This document shows, piece after piece, positions 47,199-56,399 of a stretch of 64,000 nt of DNA. Under the pieces are notes generated by a model. That model did no database searches. It was not told where the DNA came from and saw only the letters and a list, made by a program, of their open reading frames with translations. The DNA lies in the NCBI RefSeq assembly GCF_001676155.1, contig NZ_LZEW01000012.1:62001-126000 (forward strand). Direction: 5' to 3'. Positions within the stretch are counted from its first letter, which is position 1, and each line of letters begins with the position of its first letter. Source of the DNA: Morganella psychrotolerans (GTDB lineage Bacteria > Pseudomonadota > Gammaproteobacteria > Enterobacterales > Enterobacteriaceae). A program made the position numbers and the translations under genes.

Positions 47199-48431
47199 TG
47201 ATCGTGTCCGCCAGTAGTGGATACGCAGCTAAGTGAGTAAACTCTCAATCAGAGGTGGCTCATATGACTAAATTAGTCTTAGATACAAAGAAAACACGTA
47301 AACAGCACACCCCTGAATTTAGTATGGAGGCCCTGAAGCTGGCTGCACGCATCGGAGTGACTGCGGCTGCCCGCGAACTCAGCCTCCATGAATCGCAGCT
47401 TTATACTTGGCGTAGTAAACAGCAGCAGAAAATGCCGGTGTCAGACTGCGAAAATGAACTAGCGACTGAAAACGCCCGACTGAAAACGCCCGTCTGAAGC
47501 GGCAACTGGCTGAACGGGAGGAGGAGCTGTCCATCCTCTAAAAGACCGCGACATACTTCGCGAAACACCTGAAGTGAAGTATGTCTTTATTGAAAAATAT
47601 TGGGCTGAATTCCATATCTGCGCTACGTGCTGGGTTCTTCAGGTTGCCAGCAGTGGCTGGTACCGCTTGTGTCAGCGTTGTGACACAGCAGTTCGTGCTC
47701 AGTTTTTTTACTGCAAAACAACGCTATGGTGCGCTCAGGCTGACGGATGAGTTGTATGATGGCGGCATAAAATATAACCGTAAAATGGTATCTGCGAGCC
47801 TCCGCGTTCAGGGCTTACAGGTCAAGGCTACTCAGAAATTCAGGCCGGTAAGCTACCGTAACCATGGTTTGCCTGTCTCAGAAAATGTGTTGAAACAGGA
47901 TTTTTATGCGCCCGGTCCGAACCAAAAATGAGCAGGAGACATTACGTACCTGCACACCGGCGAAAGCTGGTTGTACCTGGCTGTCGTAATCGACCTGTGG
48001 TCACGGGAGGTTATCGAGTGGTCAATGTCATCTAGGATGACGGCCCGACGGGCCTGTGATGCGCTGCGTATGGCCATGGCACACCAGAATTATCCGGAAC
48101 ACGTGATAGTTCATACCGATCGCGTTAGCCAGTATTGTTCTGTCGAATATCGGGCAGGACTGAAAAGGCACAGCCTGACCGGCAGCATGAATGCAAGGGC
48201 TGTTGTGATGATAATGCCAGCGCGGAAAGCTTTTTTCACTCACTAAAAGTAGAAGCTGTTCACGGTGAATATTTTGCTGACAGGCAGGCGATACGGACAG
48301 AGATATTTAATTATATCGAATGTGACTATAATAAATGGCGGCGTCACAGTGTCTGTAGCGGGATCAGCCCAGAGCAGTTTGAAAACCAATAGCTCACTTA
48401 GAGTAGTGTCCACATTTGGTGGTCAGGATCA
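47199..48431 (+). mobile_element. Decayed IS3-family element (IS3 group)
   Basis: The ends begin TGATCGTGTCCGCCA on the left and read TGATCCTGACCACCA inward from the right. OrfA (47255-47497) starts KLVLDTKKTRKQHTPEF and resembles E. coli IS3 InsE. A 13-bp duplication makes it end early at ARLKTPV. OrfB fragments at 47581-48392 resemble InsF, with a Trp-to-stop change before AGDIT and a frameshift near the catalytic Glu. It is not able to move by itself. Confidence 0.85.
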
Positions 48432-49743
48432 GATCAGCCTCACCCCATTTAACGATTTTAGCAGCCTGCCCGGATAACCCTTTGAAAATGGCGTCACTGA
48501 TATGTTGCGGAAAATCCGCCGGTAACTCTGTGGCTACAGTGGCGATTACAGCGTCTGCGCAAGAGGCCATTTCAAGCATAAGATGACGGGCGGTATCCTG
48601 AGAAAAGCCAACCCGTGCGGCGGTACTGATAAAATGCCGTGGCTGTATCATCGCAAAATTATACTGCTTATTTTTCCCGTATAACGCCATCGCCATTTTG
48701 GCTTTTTTAAGCGGAATGCTCCTGCTGCCAAAAATAGGAAATGCAGACATCACATCATAAAGCGGCGTCATCCGGAACGATGTTTCGGGCTCGATAAACA
48801 GGCTGAAATTCTTCCCGTGACCATCAATTGCAGCCAGCATCCAGAACAGAATCTGTGATTTAAAAAATAATTCACGGTCTTGTGTGGCAAGGCGGGAGCC
48901 TAACAACAGATTCATTGCATCCGCTATTCCCGGGCCGCCGTGTGATTCATATTTCAGTGCCGGAGATACTCCCAGAGCCTGGCAAAAATCTTCCTGAGGC
49001 AACCGCATCAGCCAGCCATTCTCTGACCACTTCCGATCAAAGCGCCCGACGATAAGTACCTTTTTCTGACCAAATACGGTTAATTCAGCATCAGCTGCGG
49101 GGAATCCAAATGCTTTGGCGATACGCAAACACAGCCATTCATTTTCGCAGCTTTCCCGCAGGTCGATATTATTCTGTTCTATCCGCCCAATCGGGAGCTT
49201 AAAAATATGACTGGTAGGTGTACTGCCTTGTGGTCGCTGCCAGCAGTTCTGATACCGGAGCAGGGCTGTTTTTTCCTGAGCTCCGGCTAAAGAAATACGG
49301 AAATCAGCGCCTTCTTCCATCCCTAAAGGTGCCGTCTGATAGCCATCAAGCAGTGTTTCAATCTGATGATCATCCAGCGGCTCAGCCCGTATTTCCATGA
49401 CAGACGGAATGTCACTGCCCGACGGATACAGCTGAATTGCGCCCACGCAGTCACGCCCGACACTTGCCAGCAGATCAAACGGGTGTGTTGTATCAACATG
49501 GAACCGTGCCTGCATCCTGGCAATAATCGCCTCTGAATCCGGCAGCAGGTTGCTGAAAAAATTGAATACTTCCTTACCCCTGATTCTGTTGTGCTGAAGG
49601 GGCAGTGATAATGAAATAGCACGGGAACCGGGCTCAGACAGCCATTCCGGCGTGTATTCGAATGACATAGCACCCGTACCATCCCGATACAGTGTGCCTA
49701 CCACATCGCCGTTCATGGCGACTGTCAGTGCCTGTGTTTTCAT
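48394..49743 (-). CDS. hipA: HipA serine/threonine kinase toxin, module 2
   Basis: A 449-residue protein close to E. coli HipA (440 aa). The autophosphorylation loop DFRISLAGAQEKTALL, catalytic AAIDGHGKNFSLFI and MTPLYDVMSAFP are all present. Targets in E. coli include GltX. It lies 3 bp after hipB. The last residues (after KIVKWGEA) are encoded by the right end of the IS3 relic, so the native C-terminus has been replaced by about a dozen residues (DLILTTKCGHYSK). Confidence 0.92.
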   Translation of the reverse strand: MKTQALTVAMNGDVVGTLYRDGTGAMSFEYTPEWLSEPGSRAISLSLPLQHNRIRGKEVFNFFSNLLPDSEAIIARMQARFHVDTTHPFDLLASVGRDCVGAIQLYPSGSDIPSVMEIRAEPLDDHQIETLLDGYQTAPLGMEEGADFRISLAGAQEKTALLRYQNCWQRPQGSTPTSHIFKLPIGRIEQNNIDLRESCENEWLCLRIAKAFGFPAADAELTVFGQKKVLIVGRFDRKWSENGWLMRLPQEDFCQALGVSPALKYESHGGPGIADAMNLLLGSRLATQDRELFFKSQILFWMLAAIDGHGKNFSLFIEPETSFRMTPLYDVMSAFPIFGSRSIPLKKAKMAMALYGKNKQYNFAMIQPRHFISTAARVGFSQDTARHLMLEMASCADAVIATVATELPADFPQHISDAIFKGLSGQAAKIVKWGEADLILTTKCGHYSK

Positions 49744-49746
49744 TCC

Positions 49747-49998
49747 TTACCACTCCTTATTCCATGTTTTTTTCTCATCCGGAGTTGAGCCACGTTTCGT
49801 AACATGAAGCTCCAGATCCAGAGCGGCAAGGATTTTGAACAATGTTTCCAGCTTAGTGGATTCCGGTTTATTCTCGAAATCAGAAACGGTTGTCTGTTTG
49901 ATACCAATCAGCTCAGCAGTCTGAGTCTGACTCATCTTACTGATCTTTCGTTGATCTCTGACGGCATTAGCCAGTGCAGCCGGTGATGTGACTTTCAT
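49747..49998 (-). CDS. hipB: HipB antitoxin, module 2
   Basis: An 83-residue Xre protein similar to E. coli HipB (88 aa). The helix-turn-helix is MSQTQTAELIGIKQTTVSDFE, then LETLFKILAALDLELHV, and the C-terminal tail ends EW as in E. coli. It neutralises HipA and binds the TATCC-N8-GGATA operators just upstream. It is first in the hipBA operon. Confidence 0.93.
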   Translation of the reverse strand: MKVTSPAALANAVRDQRKISKMSQTQTAELIGIKQTTVSDFENKPESTKLETLFKILAALDLELHVTKRGSTPDEKKTWNKEW

Positions 49999-50001
49999 TT
50001 T

Positions 50002-50073
50002 TATCCCCTATGGCGGATATTACAATGTTATCCCCTGTGGAGGATAAAATTAGAATAGCCGCTATGGGGGGTA
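50002..50073. promoter_or_regulatory. HipB operators (three) upstream of hipBA-2
   Basis: TATCC-CCTATGGC-GGATA (50002-50019) and TATCC-CCTGTGGA-GGATA (50029-50046) match the E. coli HipB operator exactly. A degenerate third site TAGCC-GCTATGGG-GGGTA lies at 50056-50073. Centre spacing is 27 bp throughout. Confidence 0.88.
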
Positions 50074-50151
50074 AAGGCAATTTGTCGATTATTATAGATG
50101 AAATATCTGGTGGGATAGATATGGATTACTAATTCGCTTAATTCTTAATCA

Positions 50152-50167
50152 CTGGTTAAATAACCAG
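50152..50167. promoter_or_regulatory. Palindrome upstream of the methyltransferase gene
   Basis: CTGGTTAAATAACCAG has 7-bp arms. It lies 67 bp before the ATG at 50235 and could be an operator or a small terminator for the neighbouring promoter. Confidence 0.4.
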
Positions 50168-50234
50168 ATAATTTTGTTTTTTTCTGGGTCGAATGAGTGA
50201 TAAGGTATCACCAATAAGACCCATTGGAGGTGCT

Positions 50235-51663
50235 ATGTCAGAATTTGAATTACTCGCTCAGGATCTTCTCCAAAAATCCGGAGAGGAAGAAAAGCACCGG
50301 CAGGAAAAAGATACAAAACTCATCACTAAAGTTCTGGAGATTTATGATCAGAAGTATGTTGCTGAGTTGCTGAGAAAAGTCGGTAAAAATGAGTGGAGCA
50401 GAGAAACACTTAATCGCTGGGTCAACGGAAAGTGTGCTCCGAAATTATTAACTTCTGCTGAAGAGACTTTGCTTAAAAAGATGCTTCCGGAACCTCCGGA
50501 ACACCATCCAAATTATACTTTTCGGTTTATCGACTTATTTGCCGGTATTGGCGGTATCCGTAAAGGATTTGAGTCGATTGGTGGTCATTGTGTATTTACC
50601 AGCGAATGGAATGAATATGCTGTACGTACTTATAAGGCCAACTGGTTTAATGATGAGCTGGAACACAAGTTTAACCACGATATTCGCGAAATTACACTGA
50701 GTGATGATACTGAAGTATCTGAAGCTGAAGCTTATAAGCATATAGATAAAGAAATTCCTGACCACGATGTGTTACTGGCAGGCTTTCCTTGCCAGCCTTT
50801 TAGTCTGGCAGGCGTCAGTAAAAAAAAACTCCATGGGACGTGCTCATGGTTTTGAATGTGAAGCTCAGGGAACATTATTCTTTGATGTCGCCAGAATTAT
50901 TAAATCAAAGAAACCAAGTATCTTTGTATTAGAGAATGTTAAGAATCTAAAAAGTCATGATAAAGGAAAAACCTTCAAAGTCATCATGGATACACTCGAT
51001 GAGTTAGGCTATGAAGTAGCGGATGCAGGAATTTCCGGTTCTGCTGATCCTAAAATTATTGATGGTAAGCATTTCCTTCCTCAACACAGGGAACGAATTG
51101 TATTAGTTGGATTCCGCCGTGATCTGAAGCTTCATGAAGGATTTACGCTGCGTGACATAAGTCGTTTTTATCCTGAAAATAGACAGACATTTGGCGGGTT
51201 ATTGGAACCGATTGTTGATAGTAAATATATTTTGACTCCTAAGCTTTGGGAATATCTTTATAATTATGCCAAAAAGCATGCAGCTAAAGGTAATGGCTTT
51301 GGATTTGGACTTGTTGATCCTAATGATGCTCATAGTGTTGCCCGTACTTTATCAGCCCGTTATCACAAAGATGGCTCAGAAATACTGATTGACAGAGGTT
51401 GGGATAAAACTAAGGGTGAGGTCGATTTTAGTGATGAAAATAATCAGATTCATCGACCAAGACGATTAACTCCACGGGAATGTGCACGATTAATGGGGTT
51501 TGAAAAAATAGGTGAGAAGCCATTCAGAATACCTGTTTCTGATACTCAATCTTATCGTCAATTTGGGAATTCAGTTATTGTTCCTGTATTTGAAGCTGTC
51601 GCTAAATTACTTGAATCATATATTATTAAGTCAGTTTCAATCAGAGAGAAAACAAAAAATTAA
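50235..51663 (+). pseudogene. dcm: EcoRII/Dcm-type cytosine-C5 DNA methyltransferase, frame broken at an A9 run
   Basis: A CCWGG-type C5 methyltransferase close to E. coli Dcm. Motif I is [17 protein letters not shown], motif IV is [14 protein letters not shown] is [18 protein letters not shown] is [10 protein letters not shown], and X is [16 protein letters not shown]. Start ATG 50235 has GGAGG upstream. The A9 run at 50820-50828 shifts the frame right after motif IV. Deleting one A gives [12 protein letters not shown] and a 475-residue protein (E. coli Dcm 472). It is convergent with the EcoRII-like endonuclease gene. Confidence 0.93.
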
Positions 51664-51670
51664 TAACATT

Positions 51671-51697
51671 AATCTCCGGTTTAATATGCCGGAGATT
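51671..51697. terminator. Bidirectional terminator between the methyltransferase and endonuclease genes
   Basis: AATCTCCGG (51671-51679) pairs with CCGGAGATT (51689-51697) in the 47-bp gap between two convergent genes, followed by ATTCTATA. Confidence 0.7.
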
Positions 51698-51710
51698 ATT
51701 CTATATGCTA

Positions 51711-52910
51711 TTAAGCAGCATAGATCCCAGTGAGTTTGGCAATAAAGCTACCTAATGTCATTAATTCGGTACGAACTGCTTCGGGGTACTTTTTATGCAA
51801 AGCAGAAGGAACGACCAAGGTTACACCTGCTTGTTGCATCTCTCTGAACTGCGCCGGTGATACTCCTTCCTGGAGAGTAAAAAGATGGATGTTTTTTATT
51901 CTGTCTGCTTCATTTAAAACTTGCCGCCAGCGATCTTTGCATGTTGTTTTTACTGCAAGCATATGGAGGTTATTATCCGGAAATGCTACATCGTGATACG
52001 CTTCGGCAGAAGGGAATATAAAATCAGGTTTTTTGTTGCCTTCAGTTACACATTGAGTCGCAAAATGAGTTAAACCATGCTCAAGGAAAAGTTGTTCAAG
52101 ATGCAGCTCCAGCGACCGGCCAGCTCTCGATTTTCGTCTGTTACTGACAGAATTAGCCATTGCTATAAACTCATCAACGGACCCGAAACCTTTACGGATT
52201 ATGTCGAGTACATGCATTTCTTCTATCAAGAGAAAAATATCGTACTCTACGCGCCTCCGATCAAGTAGTTGTTCATCGGGGTCTGAACAATGAGCTGAAA
52301 AATATCCGGCAGCGTATTGTATTATTTCAGTTCCTGATGGAAATTCTGTTTTCCATACATCCGGAATTTTATAACTTTTCTTTGTTATTTTTGGTTGAAG
52401 TGCTAATCCTCCAAGTATTTCTTTACCCGGACCGAATAAGAGCGTGCCGGGAATAATTTCACCAATGGCAGCTTCGATAATATCTTCTTCATCCGGGTTG
52501 TTGCAAACCCATACATCTACATGATTGCTGTCATTACCAGGCGTATGCCCGAAAGCTAATATTGCCAGTGCTCCTGTGTTTTCAGGGTCCTGAAGTGGAC
52601 TCTTTGGCCCCCAACGCGTAATGCGTTTTTCATTCCTGGTTTTACCAAAAAAGCTATTATTGTAATAAATCGCACGGGCTTCAGTATCTGCACAGGAATG
52701 TGAGAAATAACAGGCACGAAGCAAGACGGAAGGATTTTGTTCTCTGGTATGATTGATAGAAGGGAAAAGCTCAGTAACAATGCCTGAAGGGATATAAAGC
52801 CCTACCTGATGCCCTCCGGTAGCTCCCGTATCGTTTGCTGAGAGGCGTTTGATGTAAAGGAAATAATTGCCAACTGACTTATCGATTAACCAGTTTTGAA
52901 ATCCTGACAC
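51711..52910 (-). CDS. EcoRII-type restriction endonuclease
   Basis: A 399-residue protein matching EcoRII (404 aa) along its length: ENYFVYIKRLSANDTGATGG-type N-terminal effector domain (here VGNYFLYIKRLSANDTGATG), SINHTREQNPSV, RITRWGPKSPLQDPENTGAL, and the catalytic domain with GNKKPDFIFPSAEAYHDV and VKTTCKDRW (PD...K motif). EcoRII needs two CCWGG sites, one as effector. GTG 52910 has GAGG 8 bp upstream and aligns with the EcoRII start, so the ATG at 52973 is less likely. The frame is intact, which matters because its protecting methyltransferase is not. Confidence 0.9.
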   Translation of the reverse strand: MSGFQNWLIDKSVGNYFLYIKRLSANDTGATGGHQVGLYIPSGIVTELFPSINHTREQNPSVLLRACYFSHSCADTEARAIYYNNSFFGKTRNEKRITRWGPKSPLQDPENTGALAILAFGHTPGNDSNHVDVWVCNNPDEEDIIEAAIGEIIPGTLLFGPGKEILGGLALQPKITKKSYKIPDVWKTEFPSGTEIIQYAAGYFSAHCSDPDEQLLDRRRVEYDIFLLIEEMHVLDIIRKGFGSVDEFIAMANSVSNRRKSRAGRSLELHLEQLFLEHGLTHFATQCVTEGNKKPDFIFPSAEAYHDVAFPDNNLHMLAVKTTCKDRWRQVLNEADRIKNIHLFTLQEGVSPAQFREMQQAGVTLVVPSALHKKYPEAVRTELMTLGSFIAKLTGIYAA

Positions 52911-53131
52911 AGCTTTTTCCTCAATGATAATGGTCTCAGGCTCTATTGTTTCATAAATTAGTGTGAGAAGCATCGTTATTAATTATTTCTGTGAGTATAT
53001 TGATTATTTTAAATTAACTCTTTGATCTATTAATGATTTTTTATTTTTATTTAATTGTTGAATGTATTGCTGGGTAATTATGACGTTGGTACTTACTTTA
53101 AATACGCTAAATATGCCAATATATAAAGTGT

Positions 53132-53477
53132 TTAGATAATTAATTCAGCCCAAAAACACTTTTTTGAGTCTAAACCAAAAATTAAGGTACTACCTTCTTT
53201 TGCTTGGCTCATAACATCATTTGTTTGGAAATAAAGTCGATATTCTGTACGGGTGGGATGCTTCTTTCGTGCATCATACCAAGTAACATTTGACTGGGTA
53301 TAACTGTTTTTTCCCCGAACAGAAAAATTAACTTTGAATGATTTTTTTTTCATTACCTAATATATCTTTCAGTTGAGCAACACCATTGAATTCATGTTGA
53401 TTAGAACGCTTAGGGACAGCCTCTACAGCAGAAAGTGATTTTATACATGCGGGGCTTAAATTTAGTGCATTTATCAC
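53132..53477 (-). pseudogene. EcoRII N-terminal-like (B3-fold) protein, frame broken at a T8 run
   Basis: Literal reading gives 73 codons from 53353. Restoring one base in T8 53342-53349 extends it to GTG 53477 (preceded by GAGG), 114 residues: CIKSLSAVEAVPKRSNQHEF, NGVAQLKDILG, then VTWYDARKKHPTRTEYRLYF. The pattern WYDAR-HPTRTEYRLY resembles the DNA-recognising N-terminal domain of type II restriction enzymes such as EcoRII. There is no catalytic domain, so it may be a stand-alone recognition domain or a remnant. Confidence 0.6.
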
Positions 53478-53674
53478 AATGTCCTCTTAATTTAATTATT
53501 AATAGATTGGGGTAATTTAACATTACTCTATAGTTATTAGTGTGATTAATGCAATGTGCTCGTAAATATATAATATTTCAAACGGTCATCTTAGTGGTCA
53601 TTTCAATTCGTATCAGTATAATAATGATAACAATCAATTATCTACCAACCCCTGCGAGTCCGGCCTTCGCAATT
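53478..53674. other. Gene-free stretch ending in a tRNA-Leu 3' remnant
   Basis: Most of it is AT-rich and holds nothing I can name. It ends with GAGTCCGGCCTTCGCA (53656-53671), a T-arm/acceptor remnant of tRNA-Leu with the CCGGC stem intact but a G missing in the acceptor. Confidence 0.6.
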
Positions 53675-53721
53675 TTAAGTGAAATCAAGCTACCGCGAGG
53701 TGGCTTTTTTGTGCCTGAAAT
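53675..53721 (+). repeat. Right island boundary repeat (attR-like)
   Basis: It repeats the block at 31969-32017 (TTAAGTGAAATCAAGCTACC, the hairpin GCGAGGTGGC and GTGCCTGAAAT) with T6 instead of T8. It directly follows the tRNA-Leu remnant. Confidence 0.8.
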
Positions 53722-53759
53722 CCTGGTTCTACTAGGCTTCTCCCCGCTTTTCAGTCTTC

Positions 53760-54075
53760 CCTGGTATACTAAGGTCAACGGACCGGAATTTATATCGGAT
53801 ATATTGGTTCAGTTTTGTACAGAAAACGGAGTAACACTGAATTATATTCAGCCGGGAAAACCACAACAAAACGGGTTTATTGAGCGTTTTAACGGATCAT
53901 TCCGTCGTGAGTTTTTAAATGCGTATTTATTTAAATCACTGAGTCAGGTAAAAGAAATGACCTAGTTCCGGATGCGGGATTACAACCGGAACTGAACACA
54001 TGAAAGCCTGAATAATCTTCCGCCTGAGATTTACCGGAAGCAACTGGAAAACTCTAATCAGGACTGTTTCAGATA
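53760..54075 (+). pseudogene. IS3-family transposase C-terminal remnant
   Basis: The rve core end is recognisable: [39 protein letters not shown] with the catalytic Glu, then REFLNAYLF. Two in-frame stops follow (after KEMT and RDYNRN) before THESLNNLPPEIY. It is outside the island repeat and does not include an N-terminus. Confidence 0.8.
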
Positions 54076-54112
54076 AGGGGAAGTGGACAATTCAAACTTT
54101 GCAGCAATACCG

Positions 54113-54796
54113 TTATTCCTGATAACGGTAACCGGCACTGTGTATGGTTTTAATTAGTATTGGAGTAACCGGGTCCGGCTCAATGAGTTTACGTAGTTTG
54201 GAAATGTATTGGTCCAGTGTGCGGCTGTTAGGCAGGTGGTCATAGCCCCAGGCGTAATCAAACAGCATATCGCGGGTGACGACCTGATTTTTATGCTGCC
54301 ACAGGCACATCAGAATTTTAATTTCGCGCAGGGATAATTCAATGACCTGCTGTCCGCGTTTTGCACAGAGCTCAGCCGGATATACCCGCAGATCGCCGAA
54401 TTGGAAAGGTTGATCCGGTGAATTGTGCCTGGTTTTCAGGCAGCGGCGGGCGATGGTTTTAATTCTGGCGCGGACTTCATGAATACCAAAAGGCTTATTG
54501 ATATAGTCATCGGCCCCCAACTCAAGACCCAGTACTTTGTCAATTTCGTCTCCTTTGGCGGAGAGAAAAACAATAGGCGTATGTTCATCACTCTTTCTGA
54601 TTTCTTTGCACACCGAGTAGCCATCTAATTCAGGCATCATAATATCCAGAATAAGGAAGTCTGGTTGTTCTTGCTGATATTTCGCTAATGCTACTTTACC
54701 GTTTTCAGCCGTAATAATGGTGTAACCTTCGGAGGAGAGCATATCGCTCAATCCATTACGAATATGAATATCGTCTTCAGCAATTAAAATTTTCAT
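54113..54796 (-). CDS. OmpR/PhoB-family response regulator
   Basis: A 227-residue regulator. Receiver: AEDDIHIRNGL acidic pair, phosphoacceptor Asp51 in FLILDIMMPELDGY, FLSAKG and INKPF with the conserved Lys. Winged-helix domain: ELSLREIKILMCL, VVTRDMLFDYAWGYDHLPNSRTLDQYISKLRK and TIHSAGYRY. It is the last gene of an operon with the histidine kinase (37-bp gap) and the VWA protein. Targets are unknown; the direct repeats before the operon are candidates. Confidence 0.92.
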   Translation of the reverse strand: MKILIAEDDIHIRNGLSDMLSSEGYTIITAENGKVALAKYQQEQPDFLILDIMMPELDGYSVCKEIRKSDEHTPIVFLSAKGDEIDKVLGLELGADDYINKPFGIHEVRARIKTIARRCLKTRHNSPDQPFQFGDLRVYPAELCAKRGQQVIELSLREIKILMCLWQHKNQVVTRDMLFDYAWGYDHLPNSRTLDQYISKLRKLIEPDPVTPILIKTIHSAGYRYQE

Positions 54797-54833
54797 CGTT
54801 ATTTATCCATACCATCATGCTGTCCGTTCTTTT

Positions 54834-56330
54834 TCAGCTTAGGGGAATACACAAAGTAAATTCCAGCCCGCTATCGCAGTTTTCTGCCATCAGGGTGCCG
54901 GACAGACTTTGAGCTAACTGACGCGCTATTGTCAGGCCAATACCGGTTCCGGTAACCCCTTCGGTAATCTCTGATTTCACCCGATAGAATGGCCGGAAGA
55001 TATGTTTCAACTCTTTTTCTGACAATCCTTTGCCATAATCCCGCACACGGATATAAATATTTTTATCATCCGAACACGCGCTGAGCCGGACTTCCCTGCC
55101 TTCGGCGGCATACTTTTCAGCATTACTGAGCAAATTGCTGATGATTTGAGTTATTCGGTCGATATCGCTGCAGGTATTCAGTTGTCCCTCAACTGTCAGT
55201 ACCAAATGAATACCTTTCACCTTAAAGGCCGGCATAAAAATAGTGTGGATCTGCGCCAGTAACTGATTGATATCCACCGGTTGCAGATTGATTTTAGGCG
55301 ATTTTGTAAACGTCAGCACATTTTGAATCAGACGCGACAGGCGACTGCTTTCACTGATGATCACCTCCAGATAATGAGCATTCCGGCTATCCTCTTCCTG
55401 CTCCATCTCTTTCAGTAGCTCTGCATATAGCATGATATTGGTGAGCGGGGTTTTAAGCTCATGAGATACCTGGCTGACAAAACTGACTTGTTGACCGGCC
55501 AGACGGGTAGCCCGGTTGAATTCACGATACAACGATAATGCAATAATCCCCACGGACAGGATCACAACAGCTAACAGACCAATGGTGAAATAATAGAGTG
55601 AGTAGTTACTGTTGTCAGCGGCGTAGTAGTCAATTTTCCAGGCATGAAGCGGGAAAGGCAGAGCCTGATCATAGGTTGGCTGTTTGGTTTTATCATAGGC
55701 AGGGGTCAGTGACTGATATAGCACCTGACCGTTATCTGAGATAACCAGACTGTCCGGCTCATAGTTGAAATCGATGCCGGAAATGATATCTGACAGCAAT
55801 TTTATGTAGGACAGCTTAAAGCCAATAATTTGATTGTCGAGTTTATGCCAGTAAATCAGTATAGGCTGTTGCTGCTCCTGCATCACGTACCAGCCGGAAT
55901 CAGGTCGTTTATCGTCAGACGGATGCTGTCCGGTGATAAGAATGGCAGGATCCTGAATAATCGGTGTGATGAGCTCAATAAAACGGGATTCTTTTTGATT
56001 CAGTGGATTATACGCATCGGGAAATACCAGTTTGTTATGTTCCAGTACAAACAGATCTTCAATATCACTGTCTTGAGCAATCAGTGTATTGAGCGACAGG
56101 GGATCCGGTTTCAGGTAGGCCAGAATAGCGCTGAAGCGAATTTGCTTTTGTTCCAACTGCTGCAAAATAAAATTCTGAGTTTGTGCCACCCGGGTTTTTG
56201 CCAGTTGCTGGGTCTGGTATTCATTTAAGGTACTTTCCTGTGACAGAGTACGGTATCCGAAATAGCCAATCAGTCCGGTAATCAGGACGGTAATGACAAT
56301 AAACAGATAAAGAAACTTTTTAGATTTCAT
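54834..56330 (-). CDS. Two-component sensor histidine kinase
   Basis: A 498-residue inner-membrane kinase from ATG 56330. It has an N-terminal helix (FLYLFIVITVLITGLIGYF), a large periplasmic sensor (about 30-235) with no recognised family, and a second helix (YYFTIGLLAVVILSVGIIAL). The kinase core has the H box QVSHELKTPLTNIMLYAELL, N box SNLLSNAEKYA, G1 VRDYGKGLSEKEL, F FRPFYRV and G2 GTGIGLTIARQLA. It pairs with the regulator just downstream. The VWA protein upstream may be its signal partner. Confidence 0.92.
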   Translation of the reverse strand: MKSKKFLYLFIVITVLITGLIGYFGYRTLSQESTLNEYQTQQLAKTRVAQTQNFILQQLEQKQIRFSAILAYLKPDPLSLNTLIAQDSDIEDLFVLEHNKLVFPDAYNPLNQKESRFIELITPIIQDPAILITGQHPSDDKRPDSGWYVMQEQQQPILIYWHKLDNQIIGFKLSYIKLLSDIISGIDFNYEPDSLVISDNGQVLYQSLTPAYDKTKQPTYDQALPFPLHAWKIDYYAADNSNYSLYYFTIGLLAVVILSVGIIALSLYREFNRATRLAGQQVSFVSQVSHELKTPLTNIMLYAELLKEMEQEEDSRNAHYLEVIISESSRLSRLIQNVLTFTKSPKINLQPVDINQLLAQIHTIFMPAFKVKGIHLVLTVEGQLNTCSDIDRITQIISNLLSNAEKYAAEGREVRLSACSDDKNIYIRVRDYGKGLSEKELKHIFRPFYRVKSEITEGVTGTGIGLTIARQLAQSLSGTLMAENCDSGLEFTLCIPLS

Positions 56331-56399
56331 TCCATATCCAATCATGTAATTAATAAACCTGAGATTAGATTACCTACCTCAGGTGAAAAACACTATTAT

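Noticed and set aside
53549-53965. A 138-codon frame spanning the right island repeat and transposase sequence
   Set aside because: It is a chance fusion of attachment-site sequence with the end of a decayed transposase; only the part after about 53760 is transposase-like.
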